NCBI GenBank assembly: GCA_937888925.1
Contig: CALARM010001221.1
Location: 1 to 5,756 of the forward strand
Direction of reading: 5' to 3'
DNA: 5,756 nucleotides
DNA from: an uncultured Synergistia bacterium
GTDB taxonomy: Bacteria > Eremiobacterota > SpSt-956 > JAKJGF01
Shown here: in pieces, positions 1-5,685 of the stretch
How positions within the stretch are numbered: the first letter of the stretch is position 1
How the letters are laid out: the number at the start of each line of letters is the position of its first letter
Position numbers and translations under genes: made by a program
The notes under the pieces: model-generated
Seen by the model: the letters and a program-made list of their open reading frames with translations, nothing else
What the model was told of the DNA's origin: nothing
The model's database searches: none

Positions 1-120
1 AAATGTACTGTTCACTGTTATAAAGATGATATGAGAAAGAAAATCAGAGAAGTTATGAAATATTCAGGGCCCAGAATGGTGCTGAAACATCCTGTTTTAA
101 CCGTTTTTCATTATATTTAA
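1..120 (+). CDS. ygbA: YgbA-family (nitrous oxide-stimulated promoter family) protein, C-terminal part
   Basis: This is an open frame running in from the left edge in phase 1 and stopping at TAA 118-120, which leaves 39 residues of the C-terminus. The visible protein contains CTVHCY, then MRKKIREVMKYSGPRM, then a short hydrophobic tail with HPVLTVFHYI. From memory, this matches the conserved end of the small cysteine-containing YgbA family: a C-P-V-H-C-Y-like motif, a basic helix, a SGPRM block and an HP-x-L-x-x-x-H tail. In enterobacteria the gene is part of the NsrR/nitric oxide response, but the biochemical role is not established. The two cysteines here (residues 2 and 6 of the fragment) are probably part of a conserved metal or Fe-S type cluster of cysteines; that is inference. 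The start and upstream control lie outside the window. The family call is fairly secure for so short a fragment, because order and spacing of the motifs agree. Confidence 0.75.
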   Translation, partial: KCTVHCYKDDMRKKIREVMKYSGPRMVLKHPVLTVFHYI

Positions 121-141
121 CAGGAAACTTAATATATTATA

Positions 142-197
142 GTGAAGAGTGAAGGGTGAAAAGTGAAGAGTGAAGGGTGAAGAGTGAATGGTGAAGA
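142..197. repeat. Tandem heptanucleotide repeat, eight copies
   Basis: Eight consecutive 7-base units start with GTGAA: GTGAAGA, GTGAAGG, GTGAAAA, GTGAAGA, GTGAAGG, GTGAAGA, GTGAATG, GTGAAGA. Only the last two bases vary, and the + strand has no C over the whole 56 bases. The array lies between the YgbA-family stop and the tldD promoter region. Because 7 is not a multiple of 3 and no start or ribosome site precedes it, it is not coding. It resembles the short heptamer arrays scattered between genes in some bacterial genomes; any function is unknown. Confidence 0.9.
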
Positions 198-213
198 GAA
201 ATGAGTTTTGTAA

Positions 214-269
214 AATTATTTAAATCAGTAATGTAAGAAAGAAGGAATTTCAGTTACTCTTAAATAATT
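214..269. repeat. AT-rich interrupted inverted repeat upstream of tldD
   Basis: Ten bases at 214-223 (AATTATTTAA) are the exact reverse complement of 260-269. Just inside, AGTAA (227-231) pairs with TTACT (254-258), leaving a purine-rich loop at 232-253. As RNA this could fold into a long but weak A/U stem; as DNA it could be a binding site. It is not followed by a U-run, so it is a poor intrinsic terminator. In AT-rich DNA a chance origin cannot be excluded. Confidence 0.4.
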
Positions 270-277
270 CTTATAAA
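249..277 (+). promoter_or_regulatory. Possible promoter for tldD-tldE-nrfH
   Basis: TATAAA at 272-277 matches the -10 consensus at five of six positions. Spaced 17 bases upstream is TTCAGT (249-254), a weak -35 match. The position, 24 bases before the tldD ATG, is plausible for a short leader. The proposal rests mainly on the -10 box, and in such AT-rich DNA this is modest evidence. Confidence 0.3.
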
Positions 278-300
278 AACTGTTTTAAAGGAATGAGCTT

Positions 301-1665
301 ATGCAAAATAGACTGGACTGTACCATACAAAAATACAGACAAGCATGTGATTATATGGAAATAAGAGTGGAAGATTATGAAAGCAGATCCATTCAAATAA
401 GAACCGGTGATACACAGATAAAGGATTCAATGGAAATAGGAGGGAATGTAAGAGTACTTAAAAAAGGAGCATGGGGATTTGCTTCTTTTAATGACCTGGA
501 TTTACTGGATGATTTCGCAGAAAAAGCCATAAAACAGACAGAAAAAGCAGGTAATACAGGTGTTATGATGACTTCTGTTCCTTCTGTTTTTGAACTGGTA
601 AAAATCGAACCGGTTCCGGGAAAATTTTCCCTGAAAGACAGGATAAAACTTCTGAATAGTTATAATGAAATAGTTTTAAATTATAATAAAAATCTGATTA
701 AAAACTCGATTATTTTTTATAATGAAGAATTTAAGAAAAAATATTTTATTACTTCTGAAGAAACATATATAGAACAGGAAACTCTTGACACAGGTATCTG
801 TGTCGCTGCCGTTGCCACAAAAGATAACTTTACTCAAATGGGTTCTGTTTCCCGCGGCAGTTCCGATGATTTTTCCGTATGTGAGAATCTTGAAGAAGAT
901 ATAAAAAGAGCGTGTACGCTGGCTATTGAACATCTTGAAGCTGTTCCGGTAAAATCAGGCACCTACACTGTTATCTGTGATCAGGAAGTAGCAGGTGTTT
1001 TTGTCCATGAAGCCTTCGGCCATAACTGTGAAGGTGATAATTATAAAAATAAAGACATGGAAAAAGAAATGGCCCTGGGAAGAGTTCTTGGCGGTAAAAT
1101 ACTGAATATTTATGATACAGGTCTTTATAAAGGTTGCAGGGGATATATAAAATATGATGACGAAGGTGTAAAGAGTGAAAAGACTTATCTTGTAAAGGAA
1201 GGAATACTGTCAGGCAGACTTCATACAAGGGAGACATCTGCACTCATGGAGGAGAAAGTCACAGGTTCGGCAAGAGCCATTAATTACAGGTATCCTCCTA
1301 TATGCAGAATGAGGCATACCTGTATAGAAAAAGGGACCGGCACCTTCAGGGATATGATAAAAGAGATAAAAAACGGCATTTATGCCCTGAAATCGGCTTC
1401 AGGTACATCAAACGGTGAAACTTTTACTATCATTCCCTGTTTCTCTTATATGATAAGAAACGGAGAACTGGCAGAACCTGTAAAAGGTGTAAAAATAAAC
1501 GGTAATCTCTCTAAAAGCCTTAAAAATATAGATATGATTGGTTCCGATTTCGAAACAATCAACGGTCTCGGCGGATGCGGTAAAAAAGGGCAGTTCCCTC
1601 TGCCCATATCAAAAGGTGCTCCCCATATAAGAATTCAGAATGTTCCCATAGGAGGTGAAGTATAA
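301..1665 (+). CDS. tldD: Metallopeptidase subunit TldD
   Basis: The 454-residue protein is the catalytic half of the TldD/TldE heterodimeric zinc protease (peptidase family U62), a cytoplasmic complex that trims unfolded or modified peptides. In E. coli it acts in microcin B17 maturation and CcdA turnover. The HExxxH zinc motif is visible as HEAFGH (His236, Glu237, His241), followed by NCEGD. The cysteine expected as the third zinc ligand lies in GGCGKKGQ (Cys426). The DDEGV block at 286-290 is also typical of the family. Length is slightly shorter than the roughly 480 residues of E. coli TldD, which is normal for anaerobe versions. ATG 301 is preceded by AAAGGA (287-292) at 8-base spacing, supporting this start. 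There is no signal peptide. The stop overlaps the tldE start, so the subunits should be made together. The natural substrate cannot be inferred from sequence. Confidence 0.93.
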   Translation: MQNRLDCTIQKYRQACDYMEIRVEDYESRSIQIRTGDTQIKDSMEIGGNVRVLKKGAWGFASFNDLDLLDDFAEKAIKQTEKAGNTGVMMTSVPSVFELVKIEPVPGKFSLKDRIKLLNSYNEIVLNYNKNLIKNSIIFYNEEFKKKYFITSEETYIEQETLDTGICVAAVATKDNFTQMGSVSRGSSDDFSVCENLEEDIKRACTLAIEHLEAVPVKSGTYTVICDQEVAGVFVHEAFGHNCEGDNYKNKDMEKEMALGRVLGGKILNIYDTGLYKGCRGYIKYDDEGVKSEKTYLVKEGILSGRLHTRETSALMEEKVTGSARAINYRYPPICRMRHTCIEKGTGTFRDMIKEIKNGIYALKSASGTSNGETFTIIPCFSYMIRNGELAEPVKGVKINGNLSKSLKNIDMIGSDFETINGLGGCGKKGQFPLPISKGAPHIRIQNVPIGGEV

Positions 1666-2993
1666 TGGAAGATCTGAAAAAAATTTTAGATCTTACCTCT
1701 AAAAGAGCAGAAAAAAGCGAAATCTTTTATATGAAAACCTTTAAAGATTCTGTGATTTTCGAAGCGGATAAAGTGGAAAACATGGAAAATTCTCAGAGTG
1801 AAGGAATGGCTTTAAGGCTGGTTAAAAATAAGAGAACCGGTTTTGCCACATCTACAATAATCAATGAACAGATAATAGAAAAAGCTCTTGAAAATTCGGA
1901 ATTCGGAGATGAGGGGATCGCTGATTTTTCTTCTGAAAAACTATTGTTTCACCCGGAACATTATATAAGCGAGACTGTGGAAAAGATAGAACCGGCTTCG
2001 TTTTTTGACAGAGGAATGAAGATAATAGAAACATTGAAACATTTCGATAATAGAATAAAAGTCAATATAAGTTTTGAAAAGATATTTCGCCATGTCTCTT
2101 TATTGACTTCTTCCGGTTTTTGCGGAGATTATGAAAAAAATTATTACAGCCAGTTCCTGGGAACTCAACTGGTAACAAAAGACGATATATTCAATGTATG
2201 GAATGGTTTTTCCGACAGTGAGTTCACCGGAGGAGATGAAAAATTGATTGAAGATACCATGTTTTATGTAGAACATGGGAGGAATGTAGTTGATATTGAA
2301 ACAGGAAGATATCCTGTTTTATTTCTTCCTGACAGTCTGACTTCTTTGTTGAAAATTCTCTGTTTCTCTTTGAACGGTTACAAAATTTTTCAGAAATTTT
2401 CTCCCCTTCATGAAAAACTCGGAGAAGCCATGTTTGATGACAGATTTACCATGTATGATGATAAAACCATGCCTGGAGGGGAAAATTACCTGCCCTTTGA
2501 TGACGAAGGTGTTCCTGCAAGAAAAACTGTTCTTGTAGAAAAGGGGATAATAAAAAATTTTCTTCTGGATTTAAAATACGGAAATAAATTAAATATGAAT
2601 TCTACCGGTAATTCCCTGCGGAGTAACGGTATGGGCGATAGAAACTATAATTATGCTCCGTCCATATGGCCTGCCACTGTAGTTGTAGAACCGGGCAATA
2701 TATGCAGTAAAGAACTGATAGAGAATATAGACCTTGGCCTTCTTGTGAAAAGTACTCCGCCCCTTTCATCTGAAATGAGCCAGAATGGTGATTTTTCAGG
2801 AACATTAACACTGGGATATAAGATAGAAAATGGGAAAATAGCAGGAAGGGTTAAAAATGTAGTTATTACCGGCAATATTTATAAATTGTTAAAAAATCAA
2901 CTTCTCGCCATAAGTTCTGACAGAACTTTTTCAAAGACTTCAGAATATAAACTCCCGTGGATGTTATTTAAAGATGTTGATGTTACGGCTTAA
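1665..2993 (+). CDS. tldE: Metallopeptidase subunit TldE (PmbA family)
   Basis: The 442-residue protein is the non-catalytic partner of TldD. It shares the TldD/PmbA fold, visible as FDDEGVPARKTVLVEKG at about 278-294, which parallels DDEGV...TYLVKEG in TldD. Where TldD has HExxxH, this protein has FLPDSLTSLL (about 220-229), with no zinc ligands, as expected for TldE. Further family marks are the VVEPGN segment (about 340-345), SGTLTLGYKIENGK (about 378-391) and the ITGNIYKLLKN tail (about 401-411). Translation starts at ATG 1665, whose A is the last base of the tldD stop (TAATG). GGAGG at 1651-1655 inside the end of tldD gives a strong ribosome site, so translational coupling is likely. In known systems TldE is needed to form the closed chamber in which TldD cleaves peptides. 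No signal peptide or membrane segment is seen. Confidence 0.9.
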   Translation: MEDLKKILDLTSKRAEKSEIFYMKTFKDSVIFEADKVENMENSQSEGMALRLVKNKRTGFATSTIINEQIIEKALENSEFGDEGIADFSSEKLLFHPEHYISETVEKIEPASFFDRGMKIIETLKHFDNRIKVNISFEKIFRHVSLLTSSGFCGDYEKNYYSQFLGTQLVTKDDIFNVWNGFSDSEFTGGDEKLIEDTMFYVEHGRNVVDIETGRYPVLFLPDSLTSLLKILCFSLNGYKIFQKFSPLHEKLGEAMFDDRFTMYDDKTMPGGENYLPFDDEGVPARKTVLVEKGIIKNFLLDLKYGNKLNMNSTGNSLRSNGMGDRNYNYAPSIWPATVVVEPGNICSKELIENIDLGLLVKSTPPLSSEMSQNGDFSGTLTLGYKIENGKIAGRVKNVVITGNIYKLLKNQLLAISSDRTFSKTSEYKLPWMLFKDVDVTA

Positions 2994-3006
2994 ATAAGGT
3001 TACAAT

Positions 3007-3447
3007 ATGGATAAATTATTGAAGAAATTAACCTTGATTTTCCTGGGTATTTTAATGGGAACAGGCTTTTATACCTTTTATTATGCGAAGGGTTATTCCT
3101 ATATGTTCGATAAACCTGAAGCCTGTATAAACTGCCATGTTATGAGAGAACATTATGATGGCTGGAGAAATTCTTCCCATCATGCTTTTACTACCTGTAA
3201 TGACTGTCATGTTCCTCATGAAATAATTTATAAATACCCGGCAAAAGGCCTCATAGGTATGAAACACAGTTACTATTTTACTGCAGGAAATTTCCCGGAA
3301 CCTATAAAAATAGGGCCAACAAGCAAAAAAATTGTGGAAGCAAACTGCAGAAGATGTCATGAACATATAGTAGGAGCAATAGATGGGGATCACAGTGAGA
3401 AACTTGAATGTACTTTCTGTCATGATAATGTGGGACATAAAAAATGA
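3007..3447 (+). CDS. nrfH: NrfH, membrane tetraheme cytochrome c quinol dehydrogenase of nitrite reductase
   Basis: The 146-residue protein belongs to the NapC/NirT/NrfH family. One N-terminal membrane helix (about residues 8-26) anchors a periplasmic domain with four CXXCH heme sites: CINCH 40-44, CNDCH 64-68, CRRCH 114-118 and CTFCH 135-139. The first is followed by V-M, giving CXXCHxM as in Desulfovibrio NrfH, where that methionine ligates heme 1 next to the quinol site. The small size and four hemes separate it from the larger NapC and from pentaheme relatives. It oxidises menaquinol and hands electrons to NrfA. ATG 3007 has only a modest ribosome site (AAGGT, 2996-3000) and lies 13 bases after tldE, so cotranscription with tldDE is likely. 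Unlike typical nrfHA pairs, the next gene does not follow closely. Confidence 0.93.
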   Translation: MDKLLKKLTLIFLGILMGTGFYTFYYAKGYSYMFDKPEACINCHVMREHYDGWRNSSHHAFTTCNDCHVPHEIIYKYPAKGLIGMKHSYYFTAGNFPEPIKIGPTSKKIVEANCRRCHEHIVGAIDGDHSEKLECTFCHDNVGHKK

Positions 3448-3483
3448 CAGGGATTTATGGGATTTTTAGGATTACCGTGATTG
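3448..3483. repeat. Nine-base-period repeat after nrfH
   Basis: Four units with a 9-base period follow the nrfH stop directly: CAGGGATTT, ATGGGATTT, TTAGGATTA, CCGTGATTG, with consensus NNNGGATTN. Two further GATT/GATG-like units follow at 6-base steps (3484-3495). Reading frames across the stretch are very short (ATG 3457 closes at 3480), so it is not a gene. It resembles the GGATTN-rich interspersed repeats found between genes in various bacteria; no function is known. Confidence 0.6.
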
Positions 3484-3512
3484 AGATTTTGATGCTGTTG
3501 AATATTTAAACG

Positions 3513-3522
3513 AAAGGAGAGG
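3513..3522 (+). other. Orphan Shine-Dalgarno-like sequence in the nrfH-nrfA spacer
   Basis: AAAGGAGAGG is as good a ribosome binding sequence as those before tldE and the TetR gene, but no usable start follows at the right distance. TTG 3533 gives only three codons, and ATG 3546 is too far away and gives five codons. The nrfA start lies about 108 bases downstream. It may be a leftover of an older, closer nrfA start that was pushed away by repeat insertion; that is inference. Confidence 0.35.
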
Positions 3523-3579
3523 AAAGGCTGGATTGACTTACTGATATGACTGTGAGCATGTAATAAACATGTTCTTCCT

Positions 3580-3600
3580 GTCACGCGTCACGCATTACAT
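3580..3600. repeat. Short heptanucleotide repeat upstream of nrfA
   Basis: There are two exact 7-base units, GTCACGC (3580-3586 and 3587-3593), then a degenerate third, ATTACAT (3594-3600). The period and the TCAC core match the reverse complement of the 142-197 array (TTCACTC/TTCACCC), suggesting one repeat class with the form KTCACNC. With only two clean copies, this is weaker than the first array. Confidence 0.55.
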
Positions 3601-3609
3601 ACCGGTAAT

Positions 3610-3627
3610 TTGACTCCAGTCGGTCAA
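3610..3627. promoter_or_regulatory. Dyad TTGAC-N8-GTCAA at the nrfA start
   Basis: TTGAC (3610-3614) and GTCAA (3623-3627) are perfect inverted arms around an 8-base centre that itself contributes to GACT-CC-AGTC. The arms resemble half-sites of CRP/FNR-superfamily regulators that control nitrite and hydroxylamine genes (FNR: TTGAT-N4-ATCAA; HcpR: TTGACC-N4-GGTCAA), but the spacing here is longer than either. It lies just upstream of ATG 3631 and would overlap the ribosome landing zone. This is a weak candidate operator or RNA hairpin. Confidence 0.25.
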
Positions 3628-3630
3628 AAT

Positions 3631-4962
3631 ATGCTTAAATATGTGAATAAAATTTATATTTTAATTCTGCTCGTTTCTGTAATAGGTACTTTCCTTGTTA
3701 CTGCATTGCTTGTAAATATATTTGAAAAAAAAGAGGAAGGTAAAAATCGTTTTGTTCAGGTCGTTCCAATAGGAGAATATGAATCTGATCCTGCAGTATG
3801 GGGCCATAATTTCCCCGATGAATATGATACATGGCGCAGAACCACTGAAAATTACGGAGATACTGAATTCGGCGGAAGCAGTAAAAGAGATAAACTTGCA
3901 GAAAATCCAAGGTTGAAGACTCTCTATGGAGGATATCCTTTCAGCATTGAATATAACGATGAAAGAGGCCATGGCTGGTCAATTGTAGATGTAGTAAGCA
4001 TAAAAAGACTGGGTGACAAAAAGCCCGGTACCTGTTTTACCTGCAAAAGCAGTGATAATGTACGTATGTGGCATGAAATGGGAGCGGAAAAATTCTATCT
4101 CACACCTATGAAAGAACTTGTAACTCATGCTAAATACCCTATCAGCTGTCTTAACTGCCATGATCCGAAAACTATGGAATTACGTCCTGCCAATCCTGCT
4201 TTCCTTGAGGCCATGAAGGAAAGAGGTATTGATATTTCTGCCGCTACAAGACAGGAAATGAGAAGCTATGTATGCGGCCAGTGTCATGTGGAATATTATT
4301 TTGAAAGCAAAGAAAAGCCAGTGCTGCATTTCCCCTGGAAAAACGGCCTTGCCCTTGATGATATAGAAAAATACTATGATGATATTAATTTCCATGACTG
4401 GACATACCCCGGCACCGGAACAGACATGATAAAGATGCAGCACCCTGATTTTGAATTATGGTCTACAGGTATTCATTCCAGAAGCGGTGTCGCCTGTGCG
4501 GACTGTCATATGCCATTTAAAAGAATTGGATCTCAGAAAATTTCCAATCACTGGATAAGAAGCCCCCTTATGACCGTTAATGCTTCATGCCAGAGCTGTC
4601 ACAGATGGGATGAACAGGAACTCAAACAGAGGGTTTCTATTATACAGAGAAGAACGAGAAAATTGATGGATCAATCTGAAATTGCTATTATAGACGCAAT
4701 CAATGCCATTAAAACTGCAAAAGATGGAGGAGTGGATGATACTGCCCTTGTTGAAGCAAAAAAACTCCATAGAAGAGCCCAGATGAGATGGGATTTTATC
4801 AGTTCCGAGAATAGCATGGGATTTCACAGCCCACAGGAATCTGCAAGATTGCTGGCCGAATCTATTGATTTTGCCAGACAGGCACAGATAACCGCCATGA
4901 AAGCTTTAGAGAGTAAAGGTAAGAAGGTAAGCCATAGCACAAAATTGTCTTCTTTTCGTTAA
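3631..4962 (+). CDS. nrfA: NrfA, pentaheme ammonia-forming cytochrome c nitrite reductase
   Basis: NrfA reduces nitrite to ammonium with six electrons on the outer face of the cytoplasmic membrane. Numbered from ATG 3631 (443 residues), the active-site heme motif is CFTCK 135-139, with lysine as proximal ligand. Four CXXCH sites follow at 173-177, 215-219, 289-293 and 320-324. The catalytic trio is present: Arg112 in YNDERGH, Tyr222 in CHVEYYF and His271 in KMQHPD. Glu221, Lys268 and Gln270 fit the calcium-dependent type. Residues 8-31 form an uncleaved-looking membrane anchor, as in NrfA proteins that sit on NrfH. TTG 3610 is an alternative start adding seven residues. I prefer ATG 3631 because it begins right before the anchor, but neither has a clear ribosome site. 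The frame is closed upstream by TGA 3553-3555. No dedicated CXXCK heme lyase gene is visible here. Confidence 0.95.
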   Translation: MLKYVNKIYILILLVSVIGTFLVTALLVNIFEKKEEGKNRFVQVVPIGEYESDPAVWGHNFPDEYDTWRRTTENYGDTEFGGSSKRDKLAENPRLKTLYGGYPFSIEYNDERGHGWSIVDVVSIKRLGDKKPGTCFTCKSSDNVRMWHEMGAEKFYLTPMKELVTHAKYPISCLNCHDPKTMELRPANPAFLEAMKERGIDISAATRQEMRSYVCGQCHVEYYFESKEKPVLHFPWKNGLALDDIEKYYDDINFHDWTYPGTGTDMIKMQHPDFELWSTGIHSRSGVACADCHMPFKRIGSQKISNHWIRSPLMTVNASCQSCHRWDEQELKQRVSIIQRRTRKLMDQSEIAIIDAINAIKTAKDGGVDDTALVEAKKLHRRAQMRWDFISSENSMGFHSPQESARLLAESIDFARQAQITAMKALESKGKKVSHSTKLSSFR

Positions 4963-4981
4963 AATTTTTCTGAAAATACTA

Positions 4982-5009
4982 TTGACAGAATTTTTTTTTC
5001 TGTTATAAT
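4982..5009 (+). promoter_or_regulatory. Strong sigma70-type promoter for the TetR-cupin unit
   Basis: TTGACA (4982-4987) and TATAAT (5004-5009) are both perfect consensus boxes separated by 16 bases, and TG at 5001-5002 adds an extended -10 element. The start of transcription would fall near 5016, inside the first operator palindrome. Such a strong promoter in front of a repressor gene fits tight autoregulation. Confidence 0.85.
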
Positions 5010-5010
5010 G

Positions 5011-5030
5011 TAGTTAGTAAATACTAACTA
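5011..5030. promoter_or_regulatory. Operator 1: perfect 9+9 palindrome over the transcription start
   Basis: TAGTTAGTA (5011-5019) and TACTAACTA (5022-5030) are exact inverted arms around AA. The core TTAGT-N4-ACTAA is a typical TetR-family operator form. It begins one base after the -10 box, so a bound repressor would block polymerase. The likely ligand is the TetR protein encoded immediately downstream. Confidence 0.8.
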
Positions 5031-5059
5031 ACGTAATAAATTTTTTTAACCATTTTAGT

Positions 5060-5079
5060 TAGTTAGTGATAACTAATAA
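5060..5079. promoter_or_regulatory. Operator 2: second copy of the TTAGT-N4-ACTAA core
   Basis: TAGTTAGT (5060-5067), GATA, then ACTAA (5072-5076) repeats the core of operator 1 with a shorter right arm. TTAG is also repeated three times in a row at 5055-5066. Its centre is 49 bases from that of operator 1. It lies just before the ribosome site (AAGGA, 5081-5085) of the TetR gene. It is probably a weaker second site for the same repressor, or one that binds cooperatively. Confidence 0.65.
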
Positions 5080-5093
5080 GAAGGAAGATTGAA

Positions 5094-5681
5094 ATGGCAG
5101 ATTTCACGGTAAGGCAGAAAGAAATTATTGGCGTTTCCATAGAGCTTATTTCGAAAGGAGGCATACAGGAATTAACTATAAAGCATATTTCCAAAGAAAT
5201 GGGTATAAGTGAGCCTGCAATATATCGCCATTTTGAGAGTAAGCTTGACATACTTCTCGCTATTCTTACATATTTTGAAGACCTTACGACATGTGTGTCA
5301 GAAAAGGCTTTTTCTATGAAATGTCCTGTTTTTGACAGGATAGAAACTTTTTTTGCCGGACTTATGGATGAATTTGTTAAAAATCCGTCTCTGACGAAGG
5401 TAATTTTTTCAGAAGAGATTTTTCAAAATGACAGGAGATTATCCGAAAAGGTTCTGTCTGTTATGAAAGGTCATCAGAAAAAAGTTCTTGAATGTGTAAA
5501 AGAGGGGCAACTCAAGGGTCATATAAGAAATGACATCAAGGAAAAACATGCTGTTATGTTTATTATGGGCACCTTCAGATTGCTTGTAACAAGATGGAGA
5601 CTTTCCGGCTTTAACTTTGATTTAAAGCAGGAAGGTAAGGAACTGTTCAGTTCCCTGAAAAAATTAATTGTAAAGGAGTAA
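5094..5681 (+). CDS. TetR/AcrR-family transcriptional regulator
   Basis: The 195-residue protein has a classic TetR N-terminal DNA-binding domain. An amphipathic helix (about 5-21) is followed by the helix-turn-helix at about 28-50, seen in TIKHISKEMGIS and EPAIYRHFESK, then KLDILLAIL. The rest (about 60-195) is a helical ligand-binding and dimerisation domain too divergent to name a ligand; it has one cysteine at 67, one at 77 and one at about 134, so thiol chemistry is possible but unproven. ATG 5094 follows AAGGA (5081-5085) at 8-base spacing. Two matching palindromes and a strong promoter directly upstream make autorepression very likely. The next gene starts four bases after the stop, so the regulator and that gene form one operon. 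Repression of nrfA is not indicated, because no copy of the operator is seen upstream of nrfA. Confidence 0.9.
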   Translation: MADFTVRQKEIIGVSIELISKGGIQELTIKHISKEMGISEPAIYRHFESKLDILLAILTYFEDLTTCVSEKAFSMKCPVFDRIETFFAGLMDEFVKNPSLTKVIFSEEIFQNDRRLSEKVLSVMKGHQKKVLECVKEGQLKGHIRNDIKEKHAVMFIMGTFRLLVTRWRLSGFNFDLKQEGKELFSSLKKLIVKE

Positions 5682-5685
5682 TATT

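Noticed and set aside
142..197. CRISPR array or coding repeat
   Set aside because: Units are 7 bases with no spacers, and there is no start codon with a ribosome site.
676..1243. Minus-strand open frames inside tldD
   Set aside because: They lie wholly within a well-supported gene, have no ribosome site or recognisable motifs, and are rich in residues expected from antisense reading.
3052..3438. 128-codon minus-strand frame opposite nrfH
   Set aside because: It is a shadow of the nrfH frame; the heme motifs, membrane helix and operon spacing all support the + strand.
3546..3563. Leader peptide ATG 3546 (five codons)
   Set aside because: It is about 24 bases from the purine-rich ribosome-like stretch and extremely short; no attenuator structure follows.
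3533..3564. Possible nrfA promoter, TTGACT (3533-3538) with TGTAAT (3559-3564)
   Set aside because: The 20-base spacing is too long for a standard promoter, and no better -10 box lies at 16-18 bases.
3600..3607. TACCGGTA 8-base palindrome as a separate operator
   Set aside because: Short perfect palindromes are frequent by chance, and there is no second copy in the window.
4963..4980. Possible terminator after nrfA (ATTTT-TCTG-AAAAT)
   Set aside because: The stem is five A/T pairs only, with no U-run directly after it; too weak to call.
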